In this document: in pieces, positions 13,501 to 28,500 of the stretch
Numbering within the stretch: position 1 is the first letter of the stretch
How the letters are laid out: each line of letters starts with the position of its first letter
Origin: Branchiostoma belcheri
Lineage: Eukaryota; Chordata; Leptocardii; Amphioxiformes; Branchiostomatidae
Direction: 5' to 3'
Length of the DNA stretch: 64,000 nt
Assembly (NCBI RefSeq): GCF_001625305.1
Contig: NW_017803268.1
Span: 369,427-433,426, forward strand
The notes under the pieces: generated by a model
Seen by the model: only the letters and a program-made list of their open reading frames with translations
The model's database searches: none
What the model was told of the DNA's origin: nothing
Made by a program: the position numbers and the translations under genes

Positions 13501-16500
13501 GGAGTCGGGAGTCTGTAGATGTGGAAAGATCATGCATGATTTTCTCTGCACCATTACTACAAAATCATGACATCTTATATATATACATAAATAGCTTTGG
13601 TGCACAACAACTGGGGTACAAAAGTACAAAGGATTACAAGACGAATGGTTAGTTGTGTGATAAAGTAAGGATGACTAGGACAAATACAAACCAGGAAAAT
13701 ATGATCATATCCAAGGACTTAGGTTTGACTATCGAAAATGTCAAAGGTTTTGCCGTAAAAGAAAATTGACTAATCATCCTAAGACTGTTTTGTATTGAAG
13801 TACAATACATATGTAACAAATATAAGGACAACAAGAGCAAACTGTCTGTGGAGACTTGATGATTTATAGAAAGAACACTTTGAATCAGAGTACTTAATAT
13901 ACAATCATTTATGTCATACCTGGGCAGTGATTATGTTCGATACGGGTGTTCCGGACCGGGCCGTACTGTACGGCCCGGACTTCTTTACGCATATGGCCTG
14001 GGCTTCCGTGGCTTCCATAAAACGATTCGAACGCATTTCGCCCTAACCGCGTGCACTGCTTTCGAAAATTTGAATACAGAATTCGGAGGTTGGCATTGAT
14101 GTTGTTGTCCCAGCCCTCCCGCGGTTCGGATCACCCTCCAGCCTTCGGGCGATCCGATGCGCGGTCAGGCTGGTACCTCAGGCGATACGGAATACCCCGT
14201 GTCGTATTCTATATGTACATGACTTGTACATACCACCAGTCAGAGATAAAGATTTCCTCCCTTGCAGCCTCCAAGCCTTCAGCAACAGCAGCCATGTAGG
14301 AGGCTCCATCTACAAACCTGGGGAGGGATGGAGCATGTTTGGTCAGTTGACAATCACATGATAGACACATGATAGACACATGATAGTCACATGATAGTTA
14401 CATGATCAAGTCTGGTGGGAATGTAGCTGATTACATCACACTTCTAGCTGTGCTTTTACTGGTCAGAACCCTAGAAGCTTGATGACCAACATATCAAAGT
14501 CAGGAGAATTGGGAACATTTTCTATATTGATTTAATAACTGCTAGCATGGACCGATCATTGTCCGAGAGCAGTCTGTTACCATGGTGTTGGAGGCTGTGA
14601 TGACTCAGGTTTCCATGGTGACAAAGAATCTTGAGCTCCTATTGGATGGATTTTCATAGTGATAAAGAATTCTGAGCTCCTATTGGTTTTTCTGGGAATA
14701 GGAATTTTTTCTCTGGAGTTGAATTAAGGTGAAATTTGGCCAACAAGCTCTCGGGGAAGAGGCCCATTCAGTCCCTAACACTGAGTGAGAGATTGTGTAT
14801 TACACACTACAACTAGTCAGGAATGTTAGGTGGAGTTTTACCATTGCGCCTGTGTGTCGGTCCTGACTGGTGCGAATGAGTTGAACCTGTTCCACCGCGT
14901 GAAGTCCCGCCCGTAACGCTTCATCGTCAGTTCTATTCCACGCTTCCACTCTTCCAGCTTACGGGCCGTCCAACACTCCACCAGCAAGCGCCTGAAAAAC
15001 ATGTCCCATCCATGTCATTTTATCTCCTTAGTTAAGCCTATAAAAAATGTTGTGTTTCCTGTTTCAGTCCTTGAAGAAATTATCATAATCTATTAATTAC
15101 GATTAAATATAAACATGCATTGTTGTTACCTTTATTGCATATGTGACCATAATATGTGGTCTACAGTATCAAACACTGAAATGCTACAGTCTAAGTAATG
15201 CTAAATAATAAAGGTGTACTGGGCAAAATAAAGGGCAAAAAGGATGCAGGTACAGAATGTAATGTACTTACGTCTAACAGAATATGATACATATTACACA
15301 TACTAGAAAAGTTAATCTGTGTTGATACAAGTCATATGAAATAAAGATTTAAACTTTCCTTCCAAAACTGGAATGAATTGGGACTTAAGCCAAATGTTTG
15401 GCTGACTCAACTTTGTTCATGGAACAGACCCGTCTACTCTTGGAACATGACGTCAGAGACACACAACCATAGTAGCAGGCGATACAAGTCATCTGGCACG
15501 TATGACCCGCTACTAAGGTCACGTGTCTCTGACGTCACATTCCAAAAGTAGACGGGTCCATTCTATGAACAAAGTTGAAGGAGTCAGCCGAAAATTTGGT
15601 GTAAGTCCGAATTCATTCCAGTGTTGCAAGGAAAGTTTAGTAGTCTTTTAATAGTTTGTATCTTGAAGCTACGTAGGATGGAAAAAAATCCTGGTCGAGA
15701 ACAAACCTGGAGAAGTTGGACATGACGAGACCGTTGCGAAGACCAGTCTCCTCACGCCCTGACTTCACGCTGAACTCCTGATCAAACAGCAGCACGTCTG
15801 CCACTCTACCGTCCTCCGGTCGGACGTACGCCACAAACGAATCTTTCACCAGGAACCACCTGGAATATACAACAGGAACTGACAGTCATAAGCTTGCAGT
15901 CATATGTAAGTTTGTCATAAGTTCCACCAGTCGTAAGTTTGTTGTGAGCTTGTTGTAGAACTATCATATTTAACGACAGGACTGGCTGCTGCCATTCCAA
16001 AGCCTTGGAATAACATCAGTACAAGTACGCACATTGGCAGATTGTACTGCACCTGCATGAACCCCCCATTTTTCACAGTTTTCATTGGATTTTTGGCCAA
16101 CGTTGCATCAGAATTTTTTCCGACATAACATTTGGAAACTACAGATGGAGTGGTAACCTTATAAGTTATTGCCCGAATACGACCTTACAGGAGATGTTCT
16201 GGCATTGGGAGAATGACAATGTTGAGACTTAATATTCAAAATTTAATGGTTACTTTCAACTTTCAACTATTCGCCTTTTACAAGAATGACAGAAAGTTGG
16301 ACCACCACTCCTTTAATTTGAAGGATATATACAGGATTAGAACAGGTTAAGAACTGTATGTTGCTTTAAGGGCTGTATCCTTGCTTCTCTGACACAAAGC
16401 AGCCATTACGTTCTGAGGAAGTTACAGTTGAACAGTTACCAAAACTTTGGCAGGATAAATACTTAACAGGAAAAAAAAACTTTTCAACATCCTTGACTGT

Positions 16501-19500
16501 TTTTTGCTGTTTAGATTTCAAGGACTAATGTACTTAATCCTGTTACACACTAATTATTCACAGCTATTCACTGCAACTTATGTACAACCCACAGGGCTAA
16601 CTTCATAACATGTTTAACCTATTTTGTGGGACTACTTAACCTCCTGAACTTCTAAGCACCCATACAAAAAAGTAATTAAAAAATATCACTCAAAATTGCT
16701 TTGAAAAACATCAACATTGTGGATATATGAAACAAAACGATGTTAAAACTTTATCGTGTTTTGAGCTTTTAGCAAAATGTCATCTGTTGGTGACAAGAGG
16801 GAAAATTTGAGTTGACAGGTTAGGTGAAACTCGATCACACCTCAGGTGACCCTATGCCACACACACAGACCTCCAGGCAAGGTTCTACTCAATTAGCACA
16901 TCTCACTGGTACAACCAGTTTTTGTCAGCAGGTGAAATCTTCAGTGCTCGCAGAGTCAGGTACAAACAACGAAACACTTTCAACAATCCATCGCGTATTT
17001 TCAGTCGCTCTTGTAGATTTACGCAAGTTTCGTGTTCTTGAGACACTAGGTCATTCCATGATCAAGACGTACAGTGGATGTCGAAAGTTTGAAGGTACGT
17101 GTTTACTACCTTTCAAAAACAGTCACTAAATTCATGAATATTCAACTAACTCTCGTAGGAACTGTTGAATTTTCGCAATAATAGGGCAGTGACTTGTCTA
17201 ACATCTTTCAGCAATTGTATTAACAGGTGGGTCATTCAAAATGTTTGGAAAGAAAGTTGATTATGTTCAAATCCTGTGCTACTACATGGTAACAGGGCGG
17301 GGTGAAAATTTTGCCCGGTATCCAGCATAGGCCCATTTGCACATGTACAATGTGCTTTCCATCAAACTGAAAAAATGAATTTTCTGTAAAAATCTTAACG
17401 TAATGGTTATCATACTTAGTATTAGTATGATCAAGTTGTGTATAATAGGCATTTTAGCAATGCTGTACATAACAGGTGTTTTATGTATCAAATTTAATGA
17501 TGCTTACTAAAGTGAACAAAAACTTAAGGTGTTTTCAAATTGGTTCTAAACGAAGATCAAAAAGACTCTTTTATCAGATCATTGTGTAATACTGTGTCTT
17601 GTACATATGTTAATTACTGAGAAAAAATTTCACCCTAAAATCTAACCTTCAGTGACACATGTGTTGGTTAAATCACCTAAGGAAGGGACGCTATCAGCTA
17701 TCTGTCCTGCTTTTGTGCATGAGAGAGGAGCCTCGGGCATATTTAACGCACGTTTAGTTAAGACACAGAGTTGTTAAGAGTAGGGGTTTGCCACTGTGTG
17801 CACTGGTGACAAAAATAAGAAAGTGTGGCTAGTTGCATTACACTTCTAGGCGATAGAAAATTTTGTTTTACCTTAGTAGAGGATGACACTCAAAGACTGG
17901 AGTTAAACTTCTGCTAACACTAAGCATTTTTAGGGGTTTGCCAGTGTGTACACTCAGTCTGGTAAAAATATAAGATGCATTACACTTTTAGACGATAGAA
18001 AATTTTGTTTTACTTCAATATAGAGAATGACACTCAATGAATAGAGTTAAAATTATAATTGGGTTGGTAATGGTTTTCCTTTAATGCCCACGATCATGAT
18101 AATAATCATCATACTCATTTTCACCTGAATGAAGTGAGGAAAGTCGTGTTAAGTGCCTTTCCCAAGGGCACAAGGTTGGTGACGGCAGGATTTGAACCTA
18201 GGACCTCTTGGTTCCCAGCCAAATGCTCTGGTGTTACGCTACACAACCCCCCTCTTCTATTCTTTTACTTCATGTATGGCTTGTATTCTTCTACAGATTG
18301 AATTGGTAACATCTAAAAAGAAGAAATCATGACTCCACCTCTGGTCATTCTAACCCTCTGTGTGGCTCTGCTAAAACCGACTACAGCCTTCCCAGTCAAC
18401 TCTACACAGATCCCCACCATGAAGGCCACACAACTACAGGATAACATGCCATCAGCACCAATAGAGATGAGCTCACAAAAGTCAACAGTTTCCGCCAAGA
18501 CTCCTTCAGGAATCTCTCCTTCGCCCATGGACGAACTTGTAGAAGATGTGACATCTTTGCCAGAAGAAGATTTGACTGATAACCCAACAGATTTGGTTCC
18601 ATCACAGTCACAACCATTAGTGTCATCTTCTTTGAAGCCCAGCTCTACACAGGCCCCAGAAATTGTAGCTAGCACATCTGCAGGGAAGCCAGCGTCCGCG
18701 TCTCCTATGGATGTGTCTGCAGGGATGTTGACCGATGCTATGGAAACTGGATCATTACCTCCTGCATCATCGCAGGAACCCCCCATACAGAGCCCCGCAG
18801 CAAACGCCACAGTTTCGACAGAAACTATACCGTCATCGGAATCTGTTTTTTCTTCATCGAAAAAGCCAACACAACAGGCTTCAACAGTTTTGTCAACCAT
18901 CAAGCAAAGTACGCCGTTAAAGTTGCTATCGTCAAATAAGTCCACACAAAAGTCAGCGACTTCTCTTGCAACACAACATGAATCAACAGCATCTTCCATA
19001 CCGAACAATCCATCTACACAAAGCCCGGCAGTTCCACCACAAATCCAACTGTCATCCCTACCATCCATCGAGCAATCCACAGAAAATCCAGCAGTTATAA
19101 CATCCACCATCAATTTCAAACCAAGAACAACAGTTTCTTCGTCACCAAAAATGGCTACAAACACAAAGACAGAGAAACCGTTTTCGTCACCTTCAACCTC
19201 GAAAGTCTACTCCACGCAGCGGCCTACGACGGTTACCATGGTTACGGAAGAGGAAGAACCGCTACTGTCAGCGGTCGAGAAACAGGAAGCGACAACACCA
19301 AGCACGACAACACTTCTGGTAGCCACTGGAGTAGGGTGCTCTGTAGGTGCTGGTATCATGAGCGCCATACTTTCCGTCTGTTTGAACAAAGCATTAGACA
19401 AAGGTTTCCCTACCAAGACACTGTTCAAGAAGTTACGTCAAAAAGCAAAGGATCAGAAAAAGAAAGGTAAAGACAGACTGGAGATTGAAGATGAAGAAAG

Positions 19501-22500
19501 CGCTGAAAACGAGATGTCATCATTGCTGGACAAAGAGAGTGACTTGAACTCTCTTCAAGACAAGATCGAGAAGCGGGAAAATAAAAAAGAGCCAGCTGCG
19601 ATCGTGGATATGGAAAGGGGTGGAAGTGCGTACGAGATGTCGCCGTTACTGAAGAAAGGGTCCACTTTCGATCCATTCTTGGAGAAATTGGATCCTCCAA
19701 AGGTTGACAAATCGATTCAAACAGAGCCCAACGTTGAGCCAGAAAAGGAGGAAAACAAAAAAGAAGACATTAAAAAACAAGACCTGTTGAGAAATGGCTA
19801 TGATATGTCACCACTGCAGGGCAAAGAACCAAATTTGGATTCTCCAGTACAAAACAACCTGCTAGGAGTTGATGTAGACACAGAAAACTTGAACAAGCTG
19901 AACCCAGAAGAAAATAACGACAAAATGCCAACATCACCAATCAAAGAGTCTGCCTCAAACTCTTCAGAAGAAAAGGAGGAAGCAGAAAAGCAAAAATTAC
20001 TAACAGATGATATCAAACGACAAGCAGAACAAGGTTTAAATGGGGGTGAAATTGCACCACTACTAGGTAAAGGGGCAACTCAACTGTAATTTTATTTTAT
20101 GGGAGATACAATGACTATTTTTATTTTTATTCCAACGTGTAATCACCAGACGTGGTGACGACACACTCAAGTTTTTTTCAACTTACATTAATGCTGCCAC
20201 CAACACGGGACAAACACATGACAGGACAATACTCAGTTGCGTTGCGTACTCTGCAGCTATACCACACGACCCCACACTTCAATGACTATTGAAAACATGA
20301 AAGAGTGACCAAGGGTTGAAAATGATGATCAGAGTTAAATCTCAAAGCTGGTGCAGTGGTAAATGTAAAAATGAGTGATGCCACAATTTATGAGTTAAGA
20401 GTTTACATGTATTGACCTAACAGAGGAACAGAGGTGACAATTGATATCTTCATCTTTGCCGGGGCTCGAAGATGTTATGTGAGCCCCGGCTACACCCCCA
20501 TATAGCCCCTGATGGGGCACTTTAGGGGGGGGAGGCCTTGGTCAAAGGCGGCCAGGCCTCCAGCCTGGCACGGAAGGACTCAACGGTGGGAGCCATAACT
20601 ACCGGGCCAGGCAAGGCGTTCCATAGGGGGATTGTGCGAGGGAAGAAGGAATATTTGTAAGTGTCTGTTCGTGCATGTATAGGTTGATATTTATACTGGT
20701 GGCTCCCTCGGGTACGATATTATAACATTGTTATTGCATGGGCAACTAGATAATGTATATTAAACATGTCTGTACATGCATGATAATACATGGTGTGGTG
20801 AGGTATACTAAAGTATAGGGGATTCTTTGTGGTGTAACTTAAAGTATGTAAGACTTATTCAGAAAAAAAAATTAGTGAACAAATGCTTTAAAATTACATT
20901 TTTACAGTCACTTGATCTTTGAAACAATAAAAGTCAACAATGTATATATTATGCATTATGTATAACAGGAGCCTTTTTCAACTTTTTAAAGATATGTAGA
21001 CTGGTGCGCATTTTACCAGAATGGGCCTCAATGAGTCTTCATCCACCCCTTTTCGAAGACCTGCGTGTCCTTTTTTTGTAAGGCGTAATCAGGCCTTTTT
21101 AGTCTCTGCAAGGCCACACCAATTTAATTTATTGGTTAACGGATTCGCCCGCTTCATTTTTTCCTGATTTGCAAATAAAAATAAAAATTCAGAATCAACT
21201 GCAAAATGCTCATATTTTGCCCTGAACAGTTGAAAACAGTCCTTTTCATCCTAGATGTTACAGTTATTCCATCTTTCAATGCAATGGTATCATTAAAAGT
21301 TCAAAATTCATTGTTTAAATTTTGACCCAGCCTGGTGTGTTGACTTCATGGCTCCTATCATACCATTTTGGGCCTTAATAGGATGCCTAGGCCTGTTTTT
21401 ATTTTTATTTTTATTTCGCCCGCCCGCTCCATTATTTTCCTAGAAAAATCCGTTAACCAAGAAATTAAATTGGTGTGGCCTTATTCTGAAAAAAAAATTT
21501 TGTGAACAAATGCTTTAAAATAACATTTTTACAGTCACTTGATCTTTGAAACAATAAAAGTCAACAATGTATATAATTTTTTAATGCATTATGTATAACA
21601 GGAGCCTTTCTCAACTTTTTAAAGGTATTTAGACTGGGGCGCATTTTACCAGGATGGGCCTCAGAGTCTTCATCCACCCCTTTTCGAAGACCTGCGTGTC
21701 CGTTTTTTTGTAAGGCGTAATCAGACCTTTTTAGTCTCTGCAATCCGTAGGCAGCCGCCAAAAATCATCGTAATTCGTAATCAGTACATTATCCGTAACC
21801 CTTAATTGTTCGTAATCAGCTGTGAGGCCACACCATTTTAATTTCTTGGTTAACGGATTTTTCTAGAAAAATAATGGAGCGGGCGAAAAAAAAAACAGGC
21901 CTAGGCATCCTATTATGGCCCAAAATGGTACAATATGAGCCATGAAGTCAACACATCAGGCTGGTTCAAAATTGAACTTTGAAGTTTCTGTGAACAGACC
22001 CATCCTTACTTTCACAGACCCTCATTAACAACACATGACACAACACCTTTCACTAAACGTATATCACAGAACTGCTGCATTGTGTGCAGCAGAGCCTATA
22101 TAATTATTTAGCCCCCATCGTTCAGGTGTTAACGACCTATGGGAAAGTGAAGAGCCTTGGGCGATGACACCTTCCACCTCGGGCACATACATGTACAGTG
22201 TAGAGTGTCTATAACAGTGCTCTTTTGTTTTCTTAGGCCTGTTCCAAAGGCTGAGACTGAATTGTTTACAGGATATGAAAATTACTGAAATGATATCCTG
22301 GCACAATGAGTTTAAGCAAGTGATTTACTGTTAGGAATTCTTGGAGAAAAGGCTCCAGTCAATAGTTTCAGGAAACTTTTTATAAATTTGTTTGTAATAC
22401 ATTAAACCATATCAAATATTCAGTCCTTCAACCAATGGGAGGTCAGGGTCAAACTAGGGCAGTAACTTGATACTGTATTAATTTTATGTTTACAGTAGGA

Positions 22501-25500
22501 AAATTTCACAGTCTGAGAAAAATGGAGCCTGTTCATGGAACTATTGGTATATGTTTACAGTGGCAGCAGGCGCAGAAAAAATCAAGTTGAAGCATTTTTT
22601 TGTTAATTGTAATGATAATTTCACTGTGAACATAACAGTATCGTGAAAATATAATGAATTACAGTACAGTCAAAGCTGCCCTGAACGACCTAGCCAGGGT
22701 GACCACCTGGCCAACGCAACCGCCATGAGTTGGGACCGCTCATGGCCCAATACCTGCCCATGGTGGCCGCGTCATTTTCAATCTTGTGGCAAAGTCGATT
22801 TATGAAATCGGCCAGTTTACCCACTATTGTTATGCTTGGAAACAATGGATGTCGGCACATTTTGCATACAGTAATTACATATACATGTACATAAAAACAC
22901 ATTTTTTCAGGATAAATGTTTACGAATTCCACCTTACCTCTTGTTGCGACTGCCGAGCATGGCGAATGAGAAGCCACACGGGTTACAGCAGCCGTGGAAG
23001 TGCTTGTGTCCTCCTGGGTACTTCTGGATAACTCCCTCCCTGTGGACAGAAAAATTAGAAACTTAGAGTTCCACGATCTCATACCTTCCCCAAATGATGT
23101 TAAATCTTTATGACTGACAAATTATTCCCCTGATTATGCAAATAGGATCCTCATTTCCATGAATTATATCAATGGCCGAGCCATACCAAAGACTTAAAAA
23201 TGGTACACACTGCTTTCTCTGCTTAGCACTCAGCATTTTGAAAGGGTATGGTAGTTAAACATACACCACTACCAGTGGAGTAGCCCCCTCCTATAGTGAT
23301 TGCACAACTGTATGGCCCAAGGGCTATAGGAATGGAGATGGGCACTGCCTTTTGCACCTTATATAGGAGCAGGAAGGAATTTTCACTTACTAATTTAGCC
23401 TGACTACATGTATGTCATGCTTGTAGTAGCCATTCCTTTGTTTTGACCCCTGACCGTGAAAAATTGTGTAATATCAGCCTTACAGAGCTGTACAGTGTCT
23501 GTTTTCCATTTTGTGATGACGACGTTTAGTAACCAAAAATCAGCCTCAATGTTTATTACTATAATCAGTTTGTACTAACTATAGAGTGCACACATAATGA
23601 TGATATTTGTGTACTTACTTTCCCTTACTGCCAAGATTCTTGACAAATGACAAGTGACTGACTTCAAGAAACTTCAGCTGAAAATAACAAAATGAGGAAG
23701 ATAAACAGCTACTCAATACATTAATTATAGTGGGTTAATGGAAAAAGGAGTCCAGTCCGATTGGCGGAAAAGCAGTCCAGTCCGATTTTGGGGTGGAAAA
23801 AGCAGTCCGGTGGTTTCTACGAAATTTTACGAAAGACCATAGGCACAATTTTTTCTTGTGTGTGTACTTCTACTTTCTATGGGTACATTAACCCAATTAT
23901 AGTCTATGTATCTCCAACAAATATGCATCATATTATATACAGTGGTTCTTCTGTCATTCTATGTTTAACCAAGAAGGTTAAATACGATTTTAAACCTCCT
24001 TGGTTTAACTTTAAGTTAATACATGTGTAGTTTTAAAACATCAGATTCTGAAATAAAATGCACTCAGTATGGGAATTTTGTCTCCTTCACTTCAAAGTTG
24101 AAAACTATGTGACTGACCAAGCAAACAAGTTTCTTGATCTTCTTCCATGAATGTGAACTTACAGTGGGCTCCAGGTTCCTGAATGTCCTGATGTTCACCA
24201 GTCTCTGGAGATAGATTTCAAGTTGTTCCTGCAAGGGAACAGGGCATCAATGAAACTGACAAAAATCCCTTAGACCAAAAAGCTACTGTAACTGTAATGC
24301 CACACAACTATATCCAATTTACAGAGCAAAAAAAGCTATTAATTTATTTATTTATTTCCTCACAAGACAAGCTTGGTTGCCCCTTCAACTTGTAAAATTT
24401 TATTTCCAAGGGAGCCCGGCATACACAGGACAAGACATGTATATTTAGATGGGCCACATCACAAGACTTTTGATTCAGCCTTTTCTTGGGGCAAAGATCT
24501 ACAAGTGACTGCTCAGCAGTGCCACCTCCCAGATTCTGACTGAACTCCACCCACCATCCTCCTGTTGAGGCGAGCTCCTGTGATGAGCGCATCTGGAGTT
24601 TTGGGGAGTTTCGGGAGCTTCCTCGGCTGCCCCTTCACACTTTTTCTTTTCTCCCTTTGTCTGAAAACAACAACAATACAGGCATTTGTAAATTCAAGTA
24701 GAAATGTTGGGTATTGTCCAGTAGTCTTTTGATTGAAACTTTATATTCATATTATTTGAGGGTACATGTAGGTCAAAACGGGAATCTACAATGTAGAGTA
24801 GACAGTGGGCATTTTAGTTAGAACTTCATAACTTAAATATCATAACGTACGTATAATAACATATAAGGGGGCCCGCAAGTCCTTTTCGATAGAGCGTAAT
24901 CGGCTATTTTAATTCTACGTAGAGCATAGATGGACCGCTCTAATATTTTTGCGTAGAGCGTATTCGGCGTTTTAATTCTACGTAATGTGTTGTAGCCACT
25001 TGGAATTTATCGTAAAGCGTAATCGAGAGGTTTCAAAATTCAGTGTAGAGCGTTGTCGGGACCCCCCCTTGCAGGCCCTCATATAATAACTTTAATATAT
25101 CATGATCATATCATAGTCATCTCCACATTGTATCTTGAATCTTATATAATACTAAATACAGAAATGAAAAGGTTTCTTTCATTAAAACAGTTTTCATCCT
25201 TGCCGACAATTAAAATGCCTTCACTGTACCTTGCAGTTGGTACAGGGACATGCAGTGATGCCTTAAACAGCAAGATGGCCTCGTGAAGCTGTCTGAAGTG
25301 TTTATATCTGCGCTTGATGGTCCAGTTGTGCTCACCATGCTGCAGGTTGATGGTGTACCTACAAGAGAGTCAAACAAGGAAGAAATTCTTAAGATTTTGG
25401 TACTGAACAGGTAGAATTGTAGGATGTTGTAATGTACATGTAGATATACAAAATAAAAAGAATTACATTGTAGTTGACAACTAGAAAGGTATGCATGATG

Positions 25501-28500
25501 TTTACATTGGACCTTCCCATATTTAATTCTTACTCAAACACATTACATACATGTATATGGTGACAGGAGTCTAAATCCTTCTTATTATAAAATTGCAACA
25601 TGATGTAACCCAACACCAGTTGCCATGGTGACAGATGGTCTGGTTCAGGTCATTGACCAGGTCAGTGTTTGGAACAGAAGAAGAAACAGAGCAAAAACAA
25701 TATGTTTTCCTTCGGTTAACATAATCATCATAAGAATTAAAAATTAAAATTCTGCTTTAAATTTCTGTATGCCTCTAACAGTCTTATCTTGACTGTATAG
25801 GAAATACAATCAATTTGAAGAATCACGTAAAGTATTCTTTCAAAGTGATTTCACTACATATACTGTTATTTGTAATCCAACACCATCAAGTTAGTTAATG
25901 GCCTAAAACACTCTCAGAATCTAATAGACTTTCACACCAGATGAAAGGCAAATTGAATTGCTATCAGCCTGCATCACTTCTCCTCAAAGAACAGTGATAA
26001 CCACTCTGCACCAAGCAGGCTGTTTTCATGTACCATTAGGCCACACCAATCTAATTTCTTGGTTAACGGATTTTTCTAGAAAAATAATGGAGCGGGCGGG
26101 CGAAAAAAAAAAACAGGCCTAGCATCCTATTATGGCCCAAAATGGTAGGATAGGAGCCATGAAGTCAACACACAAGGCTGGTTCAAAATTTAAACAATGA
26201 ACTTTTAACTTTTAATGATACCACTGCATTGAAAGATGGAAAAACTGTAACAACTAGGATGAAAAGGACTGTTTTCAACTGTTCTGGGCAAAATATGTAG
26301 CCTGGGTTCCATCCTGGTTAGTTTACGTCCGCTCCCACAGTCGCTACGGTAGCGACTGTGGGAGCGGACGTAAACTAACCAGGATGGAACCCAGGCTACA
26401 AAATATGAGCATTTTGCTATTTAATTGCAGTTGATTCTGAATTTTCATTTTTATTTGCAAATCAGAAAAAAATGAAGCAGGCAAATCCGTTAACCAAGAA
26501 ATTAAATTGGTGTGGCGTTAATGTGATTCTCTATCCGTCTGTGGATTCTAATCGTATTACAAGTGTGACCTGCAATTACTTTACAGAAAAGGGTCAGGCA
26601 GGCGGCATTTTTGTGGGGAATAATCATTCATTTTACTCTTTAATAATGGATACACAGCTGTGTGATTGAAACTGAAGTTCATGTACAATATTCTTAGCTA
26701 CCCCCAGGATACAAATTCTTTGAAACACAAATTATCCCGAGATAAAATCGGTCTTTTTAAGTTTACTGTTTCACTGTTAGCATCGTGTCTTCCATAATTG
26801 TGTGACTGTATACAAGGTACATGTACTCATTTCAATTGCAAACTGTTCTTCATACTCCTAATTTTTACCGTGCCTGAAAATCTAATCCTTTTACAGAGAC
26901 TTAAAAATGAAATTACACTGTAACTGCTAACTGTAATATTTTGTCTCATCCAGACTTTAAACTTCTCCCTGCTGCCTAACCCCTTAATCAATGGAATATT
27001 GGTAGACAAATGGGTAAAATAGCTGCTACTAGATGATTTTTGAGGTACATTTGTACTGTGCTGGTACTGGACACAGGTAAATTGTATATGTATATGACAC
27101 TCATCTTCTGTTGTTAATACATGTAGATGTCATTGGACAACGTTGTTGTGGATGTCCCTCCATGCTACTCTGTCCTTGGTGCTGAAATGGCCTGTATAGA
27201 CGATTAGTGCTGTATAGTACCTGTGCCCAGTACCTGAGCACTAGTGCTGTGTACCTAAACCAATTTTTAGGTTCAGTTCCGGACTCAAGTCCAGAGGTTT
27301 AGGTTCAGGTCTGGACCCCAGTAAGCCAATTTAGCTAAAGACTTAACTATAATTGAATTGTACTATTTTGTATACAACTACACTCAGATCTTGTGAGCGA
27401 TCGCGAGACTTCCCGAGTTTAGTATAAATAGCCGTCATATCAGAAACCAAAAGTTAGCAATGGCCAATGTTTGCATCTTTTACAATGCAAATATATGATC
27501 CATGGAGGGTTTTAGATAGCTTAGAACAAAATGGAGAATGTACAAATGTATGTAAGTGCGAATTTTTTATGCAGGTCCGGAAACGGTTCCTGATGTTCCG
27601 CTTTTTTAAAGGATTGTACCGGTCCAGAACTGGTTCAGCATACCAGTACATATCACTAACAAGCACAGTACCTAAAAAATCTAGTTTTGTACCCATCTGT
27701 ACCTCAAAACCTTATGTGTGCTAAAGGTACAACAGATGGCATCTTCCATCCATGCAGATAGTCCTGATGACCCTTTTCTGTCTGAGTGTGTGATTACTGG
27801 GGTACATCTTGGCTGACAGTCTTTAATCTTCTTCTGCCATCTGTGCAGCTACAAACTGGGTGATCGATATGCATTGACACGCTTCCACATTCCTAATCCA
27901 ACCATGCATTACGTGGAGTTTCAATAGCATTTTTCTTCTGAATGTACATATAGTGTATCCGCAGGGGTATTGACATTTGCTGTGCCCAAAAACCAGAGGG
28001 CAGAAGCAAATGCGAGCTACCATCAAACCCAAGCATCAGTGTGCAAGCACTTCTAACCCTCGATTATGGGGAACAAGAGGATAAACCAGATAGATCATAG
28101 AGAGAGAAAGTGTTGGCATGACTTGACAAAAAGAAATTAAATCCTTGATTATGAGTTTTCTTCAAGTTTCTTTTATATTGGAATCTGGGTCAAAATAATT
28201 CTGTTTACTATGTGTCAGTGGTTTCTTTCTATACTTATGCCTGCCAAACTGCAAATTGGCCAATAAATCTGTGTCGCAATTTCAGAATTTTTACAATTTT
28301 CCATTTGCTTGATAGAGCAGAAATGACATCTTGTTCCTAGTAAGTTCTTTTAGCAGAATATGCAATTAAACCTTTAGGTTATCGGACCTTTCTGAAGCAT
28401 TCAAGGTCAGAGTCACCCAGATAGAAAACAACCATCTGGCCAACCAGAAAATATATACATGTAATAGGCTCTCTCTTTACTAGATGGCCTTCTGTAACCT

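Noticed and set aside
16824..17129. 101-aa plus-strand frame as a coding exon of the nested gene
   Set aside because: No recognisable domain and no in-frame join to the 18296 acceptor; the region may hold the gene's untranslated leader, but that cannot be shown.
18313..19164. 283-aa open frame antisense to the nested membrane-protein gene
   Set aside because: Cys/Asp/Gly-rich shadow of a Ser/Thr-rich coding frame; no start context, splice sites or domain.
22675..22790. Possible Tc1/pogo-like end (cagtcaaagctgccctgaac)
   Set aside because: Only one short match to a remembered style of terminus and no inverted partner nearby.
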